From the NCBI RefSeq assembly GCF_002705925.1, contig NZ_NKRE01000001.1, forward strand, positions 1,127,122 through 1,174,723: DNA of 47,602 nt. Reading direction: 5' to 3'. Within the stretch, counting starts at the first letter, position 1; each line of letters starts with the position of its first letter. The stretch comes from Mycobacterium ostraviense (GTDB taxonomy: Bacteria > Actinomycetota > Actinomycetes > Mycobacteriales > Mycobacteriaceae). A program made the position numbers and the translations under genes. Positions 30,325-37,694 of this stretch are shown here, one piece after another. The notes under the pieces are model-generated. The model did not search any database, was not told where the DNA came from, and saw only the letters and a list, made by a program, of their open reading frames with translations.

Positions 30325-31071
30325 TCACCGCTCCGGTGGCCGATAGGTCTCTAGCTGGCGATGGCGCCCACCCGCAATGATCTCGCCGATCTCGTCGGGC
30401 TCGTCGGACAGCACGAGCAAAGTCATATCGTCGGGCGAAACCATTCCCGGCGCAAGCACACGAGCGCGGATCCACCTCTCGAGGCCACCCCAATAGTCCG
30501 ATCCTGCAAGCACAACCGGGAAGTGCCGGATCTTCTCAGTCTGTATTAGCGTTAGCGCCTCGAAGAGCTCGTCGAGCGTCCCGAATCCCCCAGGCAGCAC
30601 CACAAACGCCGACGCATACCTGACAAACATCAACTTGCGCACGAAAAAGTACCTAAACTCCAGCGGAAAATCGACAAACGGGTTGCTACGTTGCTCGTAC
30701 GCAAGCTCGATGCTCAGCCCGATCGAGCGCACGCCGGCTTCGCGAGCGCCCCGGTTGGCGGCCTCCATTATCCCCGGCCCACCGCCGGTGATGATGTCGA
30801 AGCCCAGAGTGCCCAGTTTTCTGGCCAACGTGCGCGCAAGCTTGTAGTGCGGGTGATCCGGCGGCGTGCGTGCGGAGCCGAAGATTGACACGGCGTGCGC
30901 GACATCCGTCAGCGCCGAAAAGCCAAAGGCAACTTCGTCGCGGATGCGCGCCACGCGGTCGGGGTCGCTGCCCACCAGTGGGGGAAAGCCCGGTCCCAGG
31001 CAGCAAAGCAACTCCTCGTCGCACGTGGCGGGGGTATGGCCTGGGGGCTTGAGCATCCACGATCGTCGCAT
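30325..31071 (-). CDS. LOG-family nucleotide phosphoribohydrolase
   Basis: This protein of about 248 residues belongs to the LOG (LONELY GUY) Rossmann family. The signature GGGPGIMEAANRGA and PGGFGTLDELFEALTL are both intact, and members hydrolyse cytokinin-like nucleoside 5'-monophosphates to base and ribose phosphate. A 60-residue extension precedes the core. Starts at 31071 or 31056 are both plausible, with neither ribosome site strong; the frame is open further but crosses the operator. The gene is divergent from ricR, and an exact RicR-type palindrome lies about 40 bases upstream of its start, suggesting copper control of an enzyme not normally linked to copper. Confidence 0.82.
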   Translation of the reverse strand: MRRSWMLKPPGHTPATCDEELLCCLGPGFPPLVGSDPDRVARIRDEVAFGFSALTDVAHAVSIFGSARTPPDHPHYKLARTLARKLGTLGFDIITGGGPGIMEAANRGAREAGVRSIGLSIELAYEQRSNPFVDFPLEFRYFFVRKLMFVRYASAFVVLPGGFGTLDELFEALTLIQTEKIRHFPVVLAGSDYWGGLERWIRARVLAPGMVSPDDMTLLVLSDEPDEIGEIIAGGRHRQLETYRPPER

Positions 31072-31101
31072 AGCGACAGCGGGAATGGAAGCACCCGGCA
31101 A

Positions 31102-31130
31102 TCGACTTATGTACCCCCACGGGGTACATT
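31102..31130 (+). promoter_or_regulatory. Divergent ricR/LOG promoter with operator
   Basis: TCGACT (31102-31107) and TACATT (31125-31130) are 17 bases apart, with the exact palindrome TACCCCCACGGGGTA at 31112-31126 reaching the -10. Binding would autoregulate ricR; a weaker promoter in the opposite direction overlaps the same box. Confidence 0.7.
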
Positions 31131-31217
31131 GACTATCAACGATGTCATTTGGTGGCGGCCCGCTCGTCCCCACAGCAACGCCGAGAAGACTCGACGACAA
31201 ATAGGTTGGGAGGTTAG

Positions 31218-31508
31218 GTGGAAGCCTCATACGGATATGTAGCGCACAAGGACAGCTACGCTAAGCGACTGCGCCGCATCGAGGGTCAGATTCGCGGCAT
31301 TGCCAAGATGATCGATGAGGACAAGTACTGCATCGACATCCTCACCCAAATCAGTGCTGCCAGCAGTGCTTTGCGCTCAGTGGCGTTGAACCTGCTTGAC
31401 GACCACCTTGACAGCTGCGTAAGCCAAGCAATTGCCGAGGGCGAAACCGAAGCTGACGTGAAGTTGGCCGAAGCCTCGGCAGCCATTGCCCGACTGGTTC
31501 GCTCCTGA
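31218..31508 (+). CDS. ricR: RicR-like copper-sensing repressor
   Basis: This 96-residue DUF156/CsoR-family repressor binds DNA when copper-free and is released by Cu(I). The copper ligands are C38, H63 and C67. Its sequence (YAKRLRRIEGQIRGIAKMI..., ending AEASAAIARLVRS) and 96-residue length follow M. tuberculosis RicR (Rv0190) far better than CsoR, which has a long C-terminal tail. It starts at GTG 31218 after GGGAGGTTAG. An exact palindrome lies upstream, consistent with autoregulation. It is the only regulator gene intact in the island and is the likely reader of the TACCC-N5-GGGTA boxes; a chromosomal ricR elsewhere may also act on them. Confidence 0.9.
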   Translation: MEASYGYVAHKDSYAKRLRRIEGQIRGIAKMIDEDKYCIDILTQISAASSALRSVALNLLDDHLDSCVSQAIAEGETEADVKLAEASAAIARLVRS

Positions 31509-31563
31509 TCAATACGGCATGGACGGGCGATCTGGGACCTCGGCTATGCACCGACACAAGCAC

Positions 31564-31592
31564 TTGACGCATGTACCCTACCTGGGTAATTT
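31564..31592 (+). promoter_or_regulatory. Promoter and RicR-type operator of ctpV operon
   Basis: TTGACG (31564-31569) and TAATTT (31587-31592) are 17 bases apart; the exact palindrome TACCCTACCTGGGTA (31574-31588) occupies the spacer. It faces the Rv0968-ctpV-Rv0970 genes and follows ricR. Confidence 0.75.
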
Positions 31593-31923
31593 ACGTCTGG
31601 CAGTTGGCCGGCCCCTCCCTTCAAGTGCAATGACTGATCACTTTTCGGCCCAGACGCCGACACCGCCGTCCAGGCCCTGGTTGGTGTCGTGGAATGGGAC
31701 TCGCAACACAAGCCGGCCGAGCAGATAACACCAATAGCCGAGAGCACGATATGACGACGGCCACCAGTTGCGTCACGCCAGTTGTGGCTGAGCCCCTGGC
31801 GGCAAGAGATCAAGAGGTCCGATCCGCCGCTGGGATGGCAGTACTCCGGAGGCGAACGTGGTGGCAGGGTGTGGCTGTCCGCAACCTGTGACGAGTCAAT
31901 TATCAAGGAAGGAAGTGTTCGGG
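31593..31923. other. Leader region with arsR-like N-terminal fragment
   Basis: Between the ctpV promoter and the first gene of the operon is a 331-base leader. A 46-residue frame at 31751-31891 begins MTTATSCVTPVVAEPLAARD, which resembles the N-terminus of actinobacterial ArsR repressors (SC-P-V-EPL), then loses similarity before any helix-turn-helix. A second open stretch (about 31643-31753) has no recognisable family. Confidence 0.4.
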
Positions 31924-32220
31924 ATGGCGTGGCAGGGACTATTGGCGAAGGCGGTGCCCACGGTGGTGACCGGTGCGGTGGGTGCTGCGACGTATGAGGC
32001 GCTTCGCTGGGCGGTGGCGAAGCTTCCGCTGCGCGAGGCGAGCGTCACCGTAACCGCATGGGGGATGCGTGCCGCCCGCGGCGCCGAGCGCACGGCAGCG
32101 ACGAGTGCTGAGCAGGTTCGGCTGACGGTCGCCGACGTGATGGCCGAGGCAAGGGAGCGCGTCGGGGAGCCAGTTTCACCGCTGGTGGTGGCGGACTCGG
32201 GCCACGACCATGACCACTGA
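31924..32220 (+). CDS. DUF1490 protein (Rv0968-like)
   Basis: This 98-residue small protein closely follows M. tuberculosis Rv0968, which lies between csoR and ctpV: it starts with [20 protein letters not shown], a glycine/alanine membrane-like helix, and ends in a histidine- and aspartate-rich tail, GHDHDH. The ATG at 31924 follows AAGGAAGG. The tail suggests metal binding, but the function is unknown. Its last 11 bases overlap the start of ctpV, so the two are translated together. Confidence 0.88.
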   Translation: MAWQGLLAKAVPTVVTGAVGAATYEALRWAVAKLPLREASVTVTAWGMRAARGAERTAATSAEQVRLTVADVMAEARERVGEPVSPLVVADSGHDHDH

Positions 32221-34579
32221 CACACTCCCTGACGCCAACCTCGGGCTAGAAGTTCTGTCCGACGCGGCGGGACGGATGCGGGTGCGCGCCAGCGGGTTTG
32301 AGTTCGATACGGTGCGGGCCGTCGCTATCGAGGACACGGTCATCAAGGTGCCCGGTGTGCATACCGTGCGGGCCTATCCGAGAACCGCATCGGTGGTGAT
32401 CTGGTATTCGCCCGGCCACTGCGACACCGCTGGGGTTTTGTCGGCGATCGCCGATGCCCGCCTCATCCCGGCGGAGTTGGTGCCCGCGCGCGCCCCGCAC
32501 TCGGCTGATGTGCCCAGCACCGGTGTGCTGCAAAAGATCAGCGGTGGGCTCCGCCGCTTGCTGGGCCGCTCACCCGGCGCCGACACGCTGAGCGAGGCAG
32601 TCGATACCAGCGGCTGCCACCAAGGGCCAGCCGCCGCGTGCCATGCGCCGCCGAGCCAGGATGGTCAGGGAGAGCAGCGGCGGTGGTTGCGGCGGGTGTG
32701 GCTGGCCTTGCCGTTGGGGCTGCTGTCGCTGGCGGCGCCGATGTTGTTCGGCGCCTATCCATGGGCGGGGTGGTTGGCGTTCGCCGCGACAGTGCCCGTG
32801 CAATTTGTGGCCGGGTGGCCGTTCCTTAAGGGGGCCGTGCAGCAAGCGCGGGCACTCAGCGCGAACATGGACACGTTGATCGCGCTGGGCACGCTGACCG
32901 CGTTCGGCTACTCCACGTATGAGTTGTTCGCCGGTGGCCCGCTGTTTTTCGACACCGCGGCATTGATCATCGCGTTCGTGGTGCTGGGCCGCTACTTCGA
33001 GGCCAGAGCCACCGGCAAGGCCTCGGAGGCGATCAGCAAGCTGCTCGAGATGGGCGCCAAGGAAGCCTGCCTGCTCGTTGACGGCCAAGAACTGCTCGTG
33101 CCGGTGGATCAGGTGCAAGTCGGCGACCTGCTGAGGGTGCGGCCCGGGGAAAAGATCCCCGTCGACGGCGAGGTCATCGACGGACGCGCCGCCGTCGATG
33201 AGTCGATGCTCACCGGCGAATCGGTCCCGGTCGAAAAAACCGTGGGCGACCGCGTTGCCGGGGCAACCGTCAACACCGACGGGCTGTTGACGGTGCGCGC
33301 CACCGCGGTGGGCGCCGACACCGCCCTGGCCCAGATCGTGCGGCTGGTCGAGCAGGCCCAGGGCAGCAAGGCCCCGGTACAGCGGCTGGCTGATCGGGTC
33401 TCGGCGGTGTTCGTGCCGGCCGTCGTTGGTGTTGCCGCTCTGACCTTCGCCGGGTGGACACTGCTCGCGGCCAACCCGGTCGCCGGCATGACCGCGGCGG
33501 TCGCGGTGCTGATCATCGCCTGCCCGTGCGCGCTGGGCCTGGCCACCCCCACGGCGATCATGGTCGGCACCGGCCGCGGCGCGGACCTGGGGATCTTGGT
33601 CAAGGGCGGCGAGGTGCTGGAAGCCTCGAAGAAGATCGACACCGTCGTTTTCGACAAGACCGGCACCCTCACCCGCGCCCAAATGCGGCTCACCAATGTG
33701 ATTGCCGGCAAGCGGCAAAAGCCTGACCTGGTACTGGGTATCGCGGCCGCGGTCGAGTCGGGCTCCGAACACCCCATCGGCGCGGCGATCGTCGCCGGCG
33801 CCCGCGAGCGGGAAGTAGAGATTCCGGCCGCCACGGGGTTCGCCAACCTGGCCGGACACGGAGTGCGGGCCGAGGTCGATGGTCAAACCGTGATGGTGGG
33901 GCGTCGCAAGCTCGTCGACGACCACGATTTGTCGCTGCCCGACAACCTGGCGGCGGCGGCCACCGAACTCGAGGAGCAAGGCCGCACGGCGGTGTTCGTT
34001 GGCCGGGACGGGCAGGTGGTGGGTGTGCTCGCGGTGGCTGACACCCTCAAAGACGACGCCGTCGACGTGGTCCGGCAGCTGCACGCGATGGGACTGCAGG
34101 TCGCGATGATCACCGGCGACAACGCCCGAACCGCCGCGGCGATCGCCAAGCAGGTCGGTATCGACCGGGTGCTGGCCGAGGTATTGCCCGACGACAAGGT
34201 CACCGAGGTGCGCCGGCTCCAAGGGGAAGGCCGGGTGGTCGCCATGGTGGGCGACGGTGTCAACGACGCGCCCGCGCTGGTGCAGGCCGATCTGGGTATT
34301 GCGATCGGAACAGGTACCGACGTGGCCATCGAGGCCTCCGACATCACCTTGATGTCGGGCCGGTTGGACGGCGTCGTGCGTTCAATCCAGCTCTCCCGGC
34401 AGACCCTGCGCACGATCTACCAGAACCTCGGTTGGGCATTCGGCTACAACACCGCCGCGATACCGCTTGCCGCGCTCGGCCTGCTTAACCCGATTATTGC
34501 GGGGGCCGCGATGGGATTCTCCTCGGTCAGCGTGGTGACCAATTCCCTGCGGCTACGCCGCTTCGGCCGCGACACATGA
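32210..34579 (+). CDS. ctpV: CtpV-like copper-exporting P1B-type ATPase
   Basis: This 789-residue membrane ATPase matches CtpV (Rv0969), the copper exporter of the M. tuberculosis csoR operon. The N-terminal 80 residues form a degenerate HMA-like domain without CxxC, followed by a Cys/His-containing linker (CH, ACH). Then come membrane helices, the TGES actuator loop, the CPC metal site at 438-440, the phosphorylated D482 in DKTGTLT, SEHP and [10 protein letters not shown]. It overlaps the DUF1490 gene and is followed 67 bases later by the Rv0970-like membrane protein, the same order as in M. tuberculosis but without csoR. The promoter carries a RicR-type operator. Confidence 0.94.
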   Translation: MTTDTLPDANLGLEVLSDAAGRMRVRASGFEFDTVRAVAIEDTVIKVPGVHTVRAYPRTASVVIWYSPGHCDTAGVLSAIADARLIPAELVPARAPHSADVPSTGVLQKISGGLRRLLGRSPGADTLSEAVDTSGCHQGPAAACHAPPSQDGQGEQRRWLRRVWLALPLGLLSLAAPMLFGAYPWAGWLAFAATVPVQFVAGWPFLKGAVQQARALSANMDTLIALGTLTAFGYSTYELFAGGPLFFDTAALIIAFVVLGRYFEARATGKASEAISKLLEMGAKEACLLVDGQELLVPVDQVQVGDLLRVRPGEKIPVDGEVIDGRAAVDESMLTGESVPVEKTVGDRVAGATVNTDGLLTVRATAVGADTALAQIVRLVEQAQGSKAPVQRLADRVSAVFVPAVVGVAALTFAGWTLLAANPVAGMTAAVAVLIIACPCALGLATPTAIMVGTGRGADLGILVKGGEVLEASKKIDTVVFDKTGTLTRAQMRLTNVIAGKRQKPDLVLGIAAAVESGSEHPIGAAIVAGAREREVEIPAATGFANLAGHGVRAEVDGQTVMVGRRKLVDDHDLSLPDNLAAAATELEEQGRTAVFVGRDGQVVGVLAVADTLKDDAVDVVRQLHAMGLQVAMITGDNARTAAAIAKQVGIDRVLAEVLPDDKVTEVRRLQGEGRVVAMVGDGVNDAPALVQADLGIAIGTGTDVAIEASDITLMSGRLDGVVRSIQLSRQTLRTIYQNLGWAFGYNTAAIPLAALGLLNPIIAGAAMGFSSVSVVTNSLRLRRFGRDT

Positions 34580-34646
34580 CAAGAACTCGTATCGCCCGAG
34601 AATCTGAACGGCGCGACAGCACACGAGCTGAGCACCCCGGTATCGC

Positions 34647-35279
34647 ATGATCCAGCACCTGATGCTTCGGTGGGTGGTCACCGGACTGTTCGCGCTGCCC
34701 GCTGTCGACTGTGGTCTCACGATCATCAGAAAAGGCCGACCGTGGACGTCAGTTGTGGGCCACGGACTGCATTTCGTCATGGCGGTGGCGATGGCGGTCA
34801 TGGCCTGGCCGTGGAGCATGCAGTTACCGACGACCGGACCCGCGGTGTTTTTTCTGCTGGCGACCGCGTGGTTTGTGACAATGGCTGTCGTTGCGGCCCG
34901 AACGGCCGTCCCGCGAGTGTGGTATGGGTATCACGGCCTGATGATGCTGGCGACGGCCTGGATGTATGCCATCATGAACGGCTACTCGCTCCCCATCGGA
35001 TGGAGCACCCAACACCACCCTCAGCCGGATACGTCGGTGCCGGGCATGGATATGGCCGGCATGAACATGCCAGCCACCGGCAGTTCGCCCACATGGTTCA
35101 GCGCGGTGAACTGGCTTGGCATCGTCACCTTCGCGTTCGCAGCAGTTTTCTTCACAGGCAGGCACTTCATCGAGCGCAACCATCAAGCACCACCATCCAA
35201 ATCGCTGGGAAGCTTGGGTCAGGCGATGATGGCTGCCGGTATGGCCATTCTGTTTGTGGCTACGCTATTTCGAATCTAG
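34647..35279 (+). CDS. DUF5134-type membrane protein (Rv0970-like)
   Basis: This 210-residue integral membrane protein has about five to six hydrophobic segments (near residues 6-22, 30-50, 55-75, 85-105, 145-165 and 190-208). Between the fourth and fifth is a methionine-rich loop, PGMDMAGMNMPATG, apt for Cu(I). Order and sequence match Rv0970, last gene of the csoR operon; its function is not known. It follows ctpV in an apparent operon. Confidence 0.86.
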   Translation: MIQHLMLRWVVTGLFALPAVDCGLTIIRKGRPWTSVVGHGLHFVMAVAMAVMAWPWSMQLPTTGPAVFFLLATAWFVTMAVVAARTAVPRVWYGYHGLMMLATAWMYAIMNGYSLPIGWSTQHHPQPDTSVPGMDMAGMNMPATGSSPTWFSAVNWLGIVTFAFAAVFFTGRHFIERNHQAPPSKSLGSLGQAMMAAGMAILFVATLFRI

Positions 35280-35569
35280 GCTCGGGCGTCGCAAGACTTC
35301 ACCGGGGCACGGGGCCAGGGGGGCATGCCCGTCATGGGTGGGGCCAAATTTGTCGTGGGCACCTAAAATAATGACACGGGGCCAGCCGTGCCACCACCAT
35401 GGTCGACGCGCAATCACCGCACCATAATCCGGCGCCGGCTACGCCTCTGATGGAGAATATTCACCCTATCCGCCCCCTGCCCTGGCCATAGCGGATCGGC
35501 GATCGCGCCGGTGCATACCGGGGGTGGTGAAAGACGCTTTCCCGTCGGTGGTTCGACCCGCGTACATTG
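35280..35569. other. Gap between ctpV operon and metallothionein gene
   Basis: About 290 bases with no convincing gene. It probably holds the end of the ctpV transcript; no strong terminator hairpin was recognised. Confidence 0.35.
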
Positions 35570-35598
35570 TTGATCCATATACCGTACCGGGGTAGTGT
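35570..35598 (+). promoter_or_regulatory. Metallothionein promoter with RicR-type operator
   Basis: TTGATC (35570-35575) and TAGTGT (35593-35598) are 17 bases apart. TACCGTACCGGGGTA (35580-35594), one mismatch from the consensus, fills the spacer. The expected transcription start is at or next to the ATG at 35606, so the mRNA is probably leaderless. Confidence 0.7.
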
Positions 35599-35605
35599 TA
35601 TGCAT

Positions 35606-35722
35606 ATGGAAGAGACTACTTCTTGCTGTTGTAAATCGACCGGCTGCACGTGCGGTGACTCTAGTTGCACCCAGGCTGCAGGCTGCCAGTGTGGGCATCC
35701 CGATTGCACGTGCAACGCCTGA
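35606..35722 (+). CDS. Ten-cysteine metallothionein-like peptide
   Basis: This 38-residue peptide has 10 cysteines (residues 7, 8, 9, 14, 16, 21, 27, 29, 34 and 36), arranged as CCC and three CxC pairs, plus H31. It has no hydrophobic core and no aromatic residues, as expected of a metallothionein that wraps Cu(I) or Zn(II) in thiolate clusters in the cytoplasm. It shows no alignment I can recognise with M. tuberculosis MymT, although its control fits MymT, which is RicR-regulated. An ATG two codons earlier exists, but the promoter spacing favours 35606 with a leaderless message. A terminator-like hairpin follows at once. It is too short for usual gene callers. Confidence 0.75.
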   Translation: MEETTSCCCKSTGCTCGDSSCTQAAGCQCGHPDCTCNA

Positions 35723-35724
35723 GC

Positions 35725-35748
35725 ACCTCGACTGGCTCTCGTCGAGGT
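35725..35748 (+). terminator. Hairpin after metallothionein ORF
   Basis: An 8-base stem ACCTCGAC/GTCGAGGT with an 8-base loop begins 2 bases after the stop codon. No long T run follows, so it may stabilise the message rather than terminate alone. Confidence 0.5.
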
Positions 35749-35945
35749 ATCGGCTAACTTAAATCCCGCCGGAGCCCACCCGCTTCTCACGTCTTGTTAC
35801 CAGCAACCGGTTCGCGCACCACTGGAGTTTGCGGAGCCTCCGGTGTTCGACACGCTGTGAGTGGCTCATACGAACTATCGCTGCCCTCGTACTGTGAATC
35901 GCCCCGGGTTTCGTGCACACCTTCTTTTGTGGGAAGGATGGCACG

Positions 35946-36440
35946 ATGCCAAGCAAGTACGATCCGGAACTCAAGGCCAAAGCGGTCCGGCCGGTTCGGG
36001 AGCATCGCGAGGAGTACGAGACCGAATGGGCGGCGATCCGGGCGGTGTCCTCGCGGTTGGGGATGACCGCGGAGACGCTGCGTAAGTGGGTGCGCCAGGC
36101 CGAGGTCGATGACGGGCAGGCGGCGGGGATGACCACCCGCGAATCCCAGGAGTTGCGGGAGCTCCGAAAGAAGAACCGCGAGCTTGAGGAAACCATCGAA
36201 ATCCTCAAGGCGGCAACGAGTTTCTTCGTGCGGGCGAGCGACCGCGACGCCGTTGATCTGTGCGTTCATTGCCGAGCATTGTGCTCGGTTCGGGATCGTT
36301 CCGATCTGCCGGGTGCTCACCGAGCACGGGTGCAAGATCGCTCCGAGAACGTTCTACGCATGGCAGCGACGGGAGCCGTCAAAACGGGCCCTGTGGGACA
36401 TGACGATCACCGAGATCCTGGCCGGCTACTACGAGCCTGA
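35946..36440 (+). CDS. IS3 transposase OrfA
   Basis: The helix-turn-helix protein of the IS3 element. Residues 1-60 carry the DNA-binding HTH (KYDPELKAKAVR to RLGMTAETLRKWVRQAE), and residues 65-95 a leucine-zipper-like coiled coil (QELRELRKKNRELEETIEIL). Family similarity ends near base 36235; the remaining codons to the stop are read-through in the wrong frame. OrfB continues in the +1 frame relative to it. Confidence 0.82.
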   Translation: MPSKYDPELKAKAVRPVREHREEYETEWAAIRAVSSRLGMTAETLRKWVRQAEVDDGQAAGMTTRESQELRELRKKNRELEETIEILKAATSFFVRASDRDAVDLCVHCRALCSVRDRSDLPGAHRARVQDRSENVLRMAATGAVKTGPVGHDDHRDPGRLLRA

Positions 36441-37215
36441 CGAGCATGGCCGGCGCAAGCCAGAATCGCTGTAAGGGGCCACGAAAATGTGGGCCCACCT
36501 GCAACGGGAGGGCATCGAGGTGGCCCGCTGCACGGTGGAACGCCTCATGCGGGCCAACGGCTGGCAAGGCGTGGTGCGGACCAAAAAGGTCCGCACCACC
36601 GCCGCCGATCCGGACGCGACCCGCCCGCCGGACCTGGTGGACCGCCAGTTCCAAGTGCCGGCCCCCAACATCCTGGTGGTGGCCGACTTCACCTACGTGC
36701 GGCTGGCCGCCGGGGTGTTCGTCTACACGGCGTTCGCCATCGACGCGTTCGCCGGGCGCATCGTCGGCCGGCAGTGCAGCGTCAGCAAGCACACCGAGTT
36801 CGTCGAATCGGCGATCCGCCAAGCCGCCGCAACTCGGGCGAGAGACGGTAATCCATTGACGGGGAACACAATTCACCACTCGGATGCCGGGTCTCAGTAT
36901 ACGTCTGTGCGGTTCGGGCAGACCCTGATGCTGGCCGGGATGAAACCCTCGATTGGGTCGGTGGGCGACGCCTATGACAACGCCCTCGCGGAGACCACGA
37001 TAGGTCTCTACAAGACCGAAGCCGTGCGCAAGGATTCACCGTTCCGCCGCGGCCCGCTGCGCCGGCTGGCCGATGTGGAACTACTCACCGCCGACTGGGT
37101 GGCCTGGTTTAACACCAGCCGCCTCATGCACCGCCTCGGCCGCATACCCCCGGCGGAGTTCGAGACGAACTACTACGCTCAAGATGCAGCCGCCAAGACG
37201 GAGGCACACCAGTAA
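36235..37215 (+). pseudogene. IS3 transposase OrfB with in-frame stop
   Basis: This is the integrase-core part of the transposase. DDE residues are visible in VVADFTYV, HHSDAGSQY and NALAETTIG. The frame is continuous except for a TAA at 36472-36474, between PESL and GATKMWAHL, where relatives have a tyrosine (PESLYGA); one base change would explain it. The part after the stop could start at ATG 36487 and retains the DDE core but not the HTH_21 region. The element is therefore probably unable to move on its own. Confidence 0.82.
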
Positions 37216-37284
37216 CCGAGTGTGCACGAAACCCAGGGCGGTTCACAACGTGTTGTCGGTGTCCATGTGGGACGCTGATCGGTG

Positions 37285-37430
37285 ATGGCTTGCCACACCA
37301 CATTCCGGTTCTGTCTGGACCCGAGCAGGACGAGGTGCTGGCCCGGCATGCCGGGGCGTCGCGGTTGGCGTTCAATCAGTGCCTACGGATCGTGAAAACC
37401 GCGCTCACCCAACGCAGAACGGTCCCTGGG
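37285..37430 (+). pseudogene. TnpB-like N-terminal remnant
   Basis: MACHTTFRFCLDP, then after a small deletion PEQDEVLARHAGASRLAFNQ and CLRIVKTALTQRR in another frame, match the N-terminus of IS607/IS605-type TnpB (RNA-guided nuclease family). Similarity stops after about 50 codons; the catalytic part is missing. Confidence 0.65.
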
Positions 37431-37694
37431 CCCGCGCGAGTTTCGCCGACTGATCGTGTTCGCGCCGGGATGGACGTACCGTTCGCGGCGGATGGTGGAG
37501 CTGGCGCACGCACCTGCCATGAGACGCGACCCCCACACTCTAGGCCCGCGTCCACGACAAATCTTCAAGCGGTTAGCGGGTATTTCGGTAACGCATCCGC
37601 ATCGACGTGCAAACGCTGCTCACCGATCTCGCCGTCTACATTCAAAACATTGTCGAGAGTCGCTGCGCACGCGCCTGCGCTGCGAGGAGCCCGT
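37431..37694. other. Unassigned gap before pknD
   Basis: About 260 bases between the tnpB scar and the 3' end of pknD. No gene is supported and no clear terminator was seen. Confidence 0.35.

Larger units (their letters stand above)
35893..37247 (+). mobile_element. IS3-family insertion sequence
   Basis: This 1355-base element has near-perfect terminal inverted repeats: TGTGAATCGCCCCGGGTTTC on the left and TGTGAACCGCCCTGGGTTTC (reverse complement) on the right, continuing with CGTGCACAC in both. It carries orfA and orfB of an IS3 transposase. No convincing target duplication was seen beyond a possible AC at each side. It separates the metallothionein gene from the tnpB remnant and pknD. Confidence 0.88.

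Noticed and set aside
31218..31508. Assignment of the repressor as csoR because ctpV follows
   Set aside because: Length, N-terminal sequence and C-terminus match RicR, and the CsoR tail is absent.
35893..37247. Target-site duplication flanking the IS3 element
   Set aside because: Only a 2-base AC is shared, which is too short to support.
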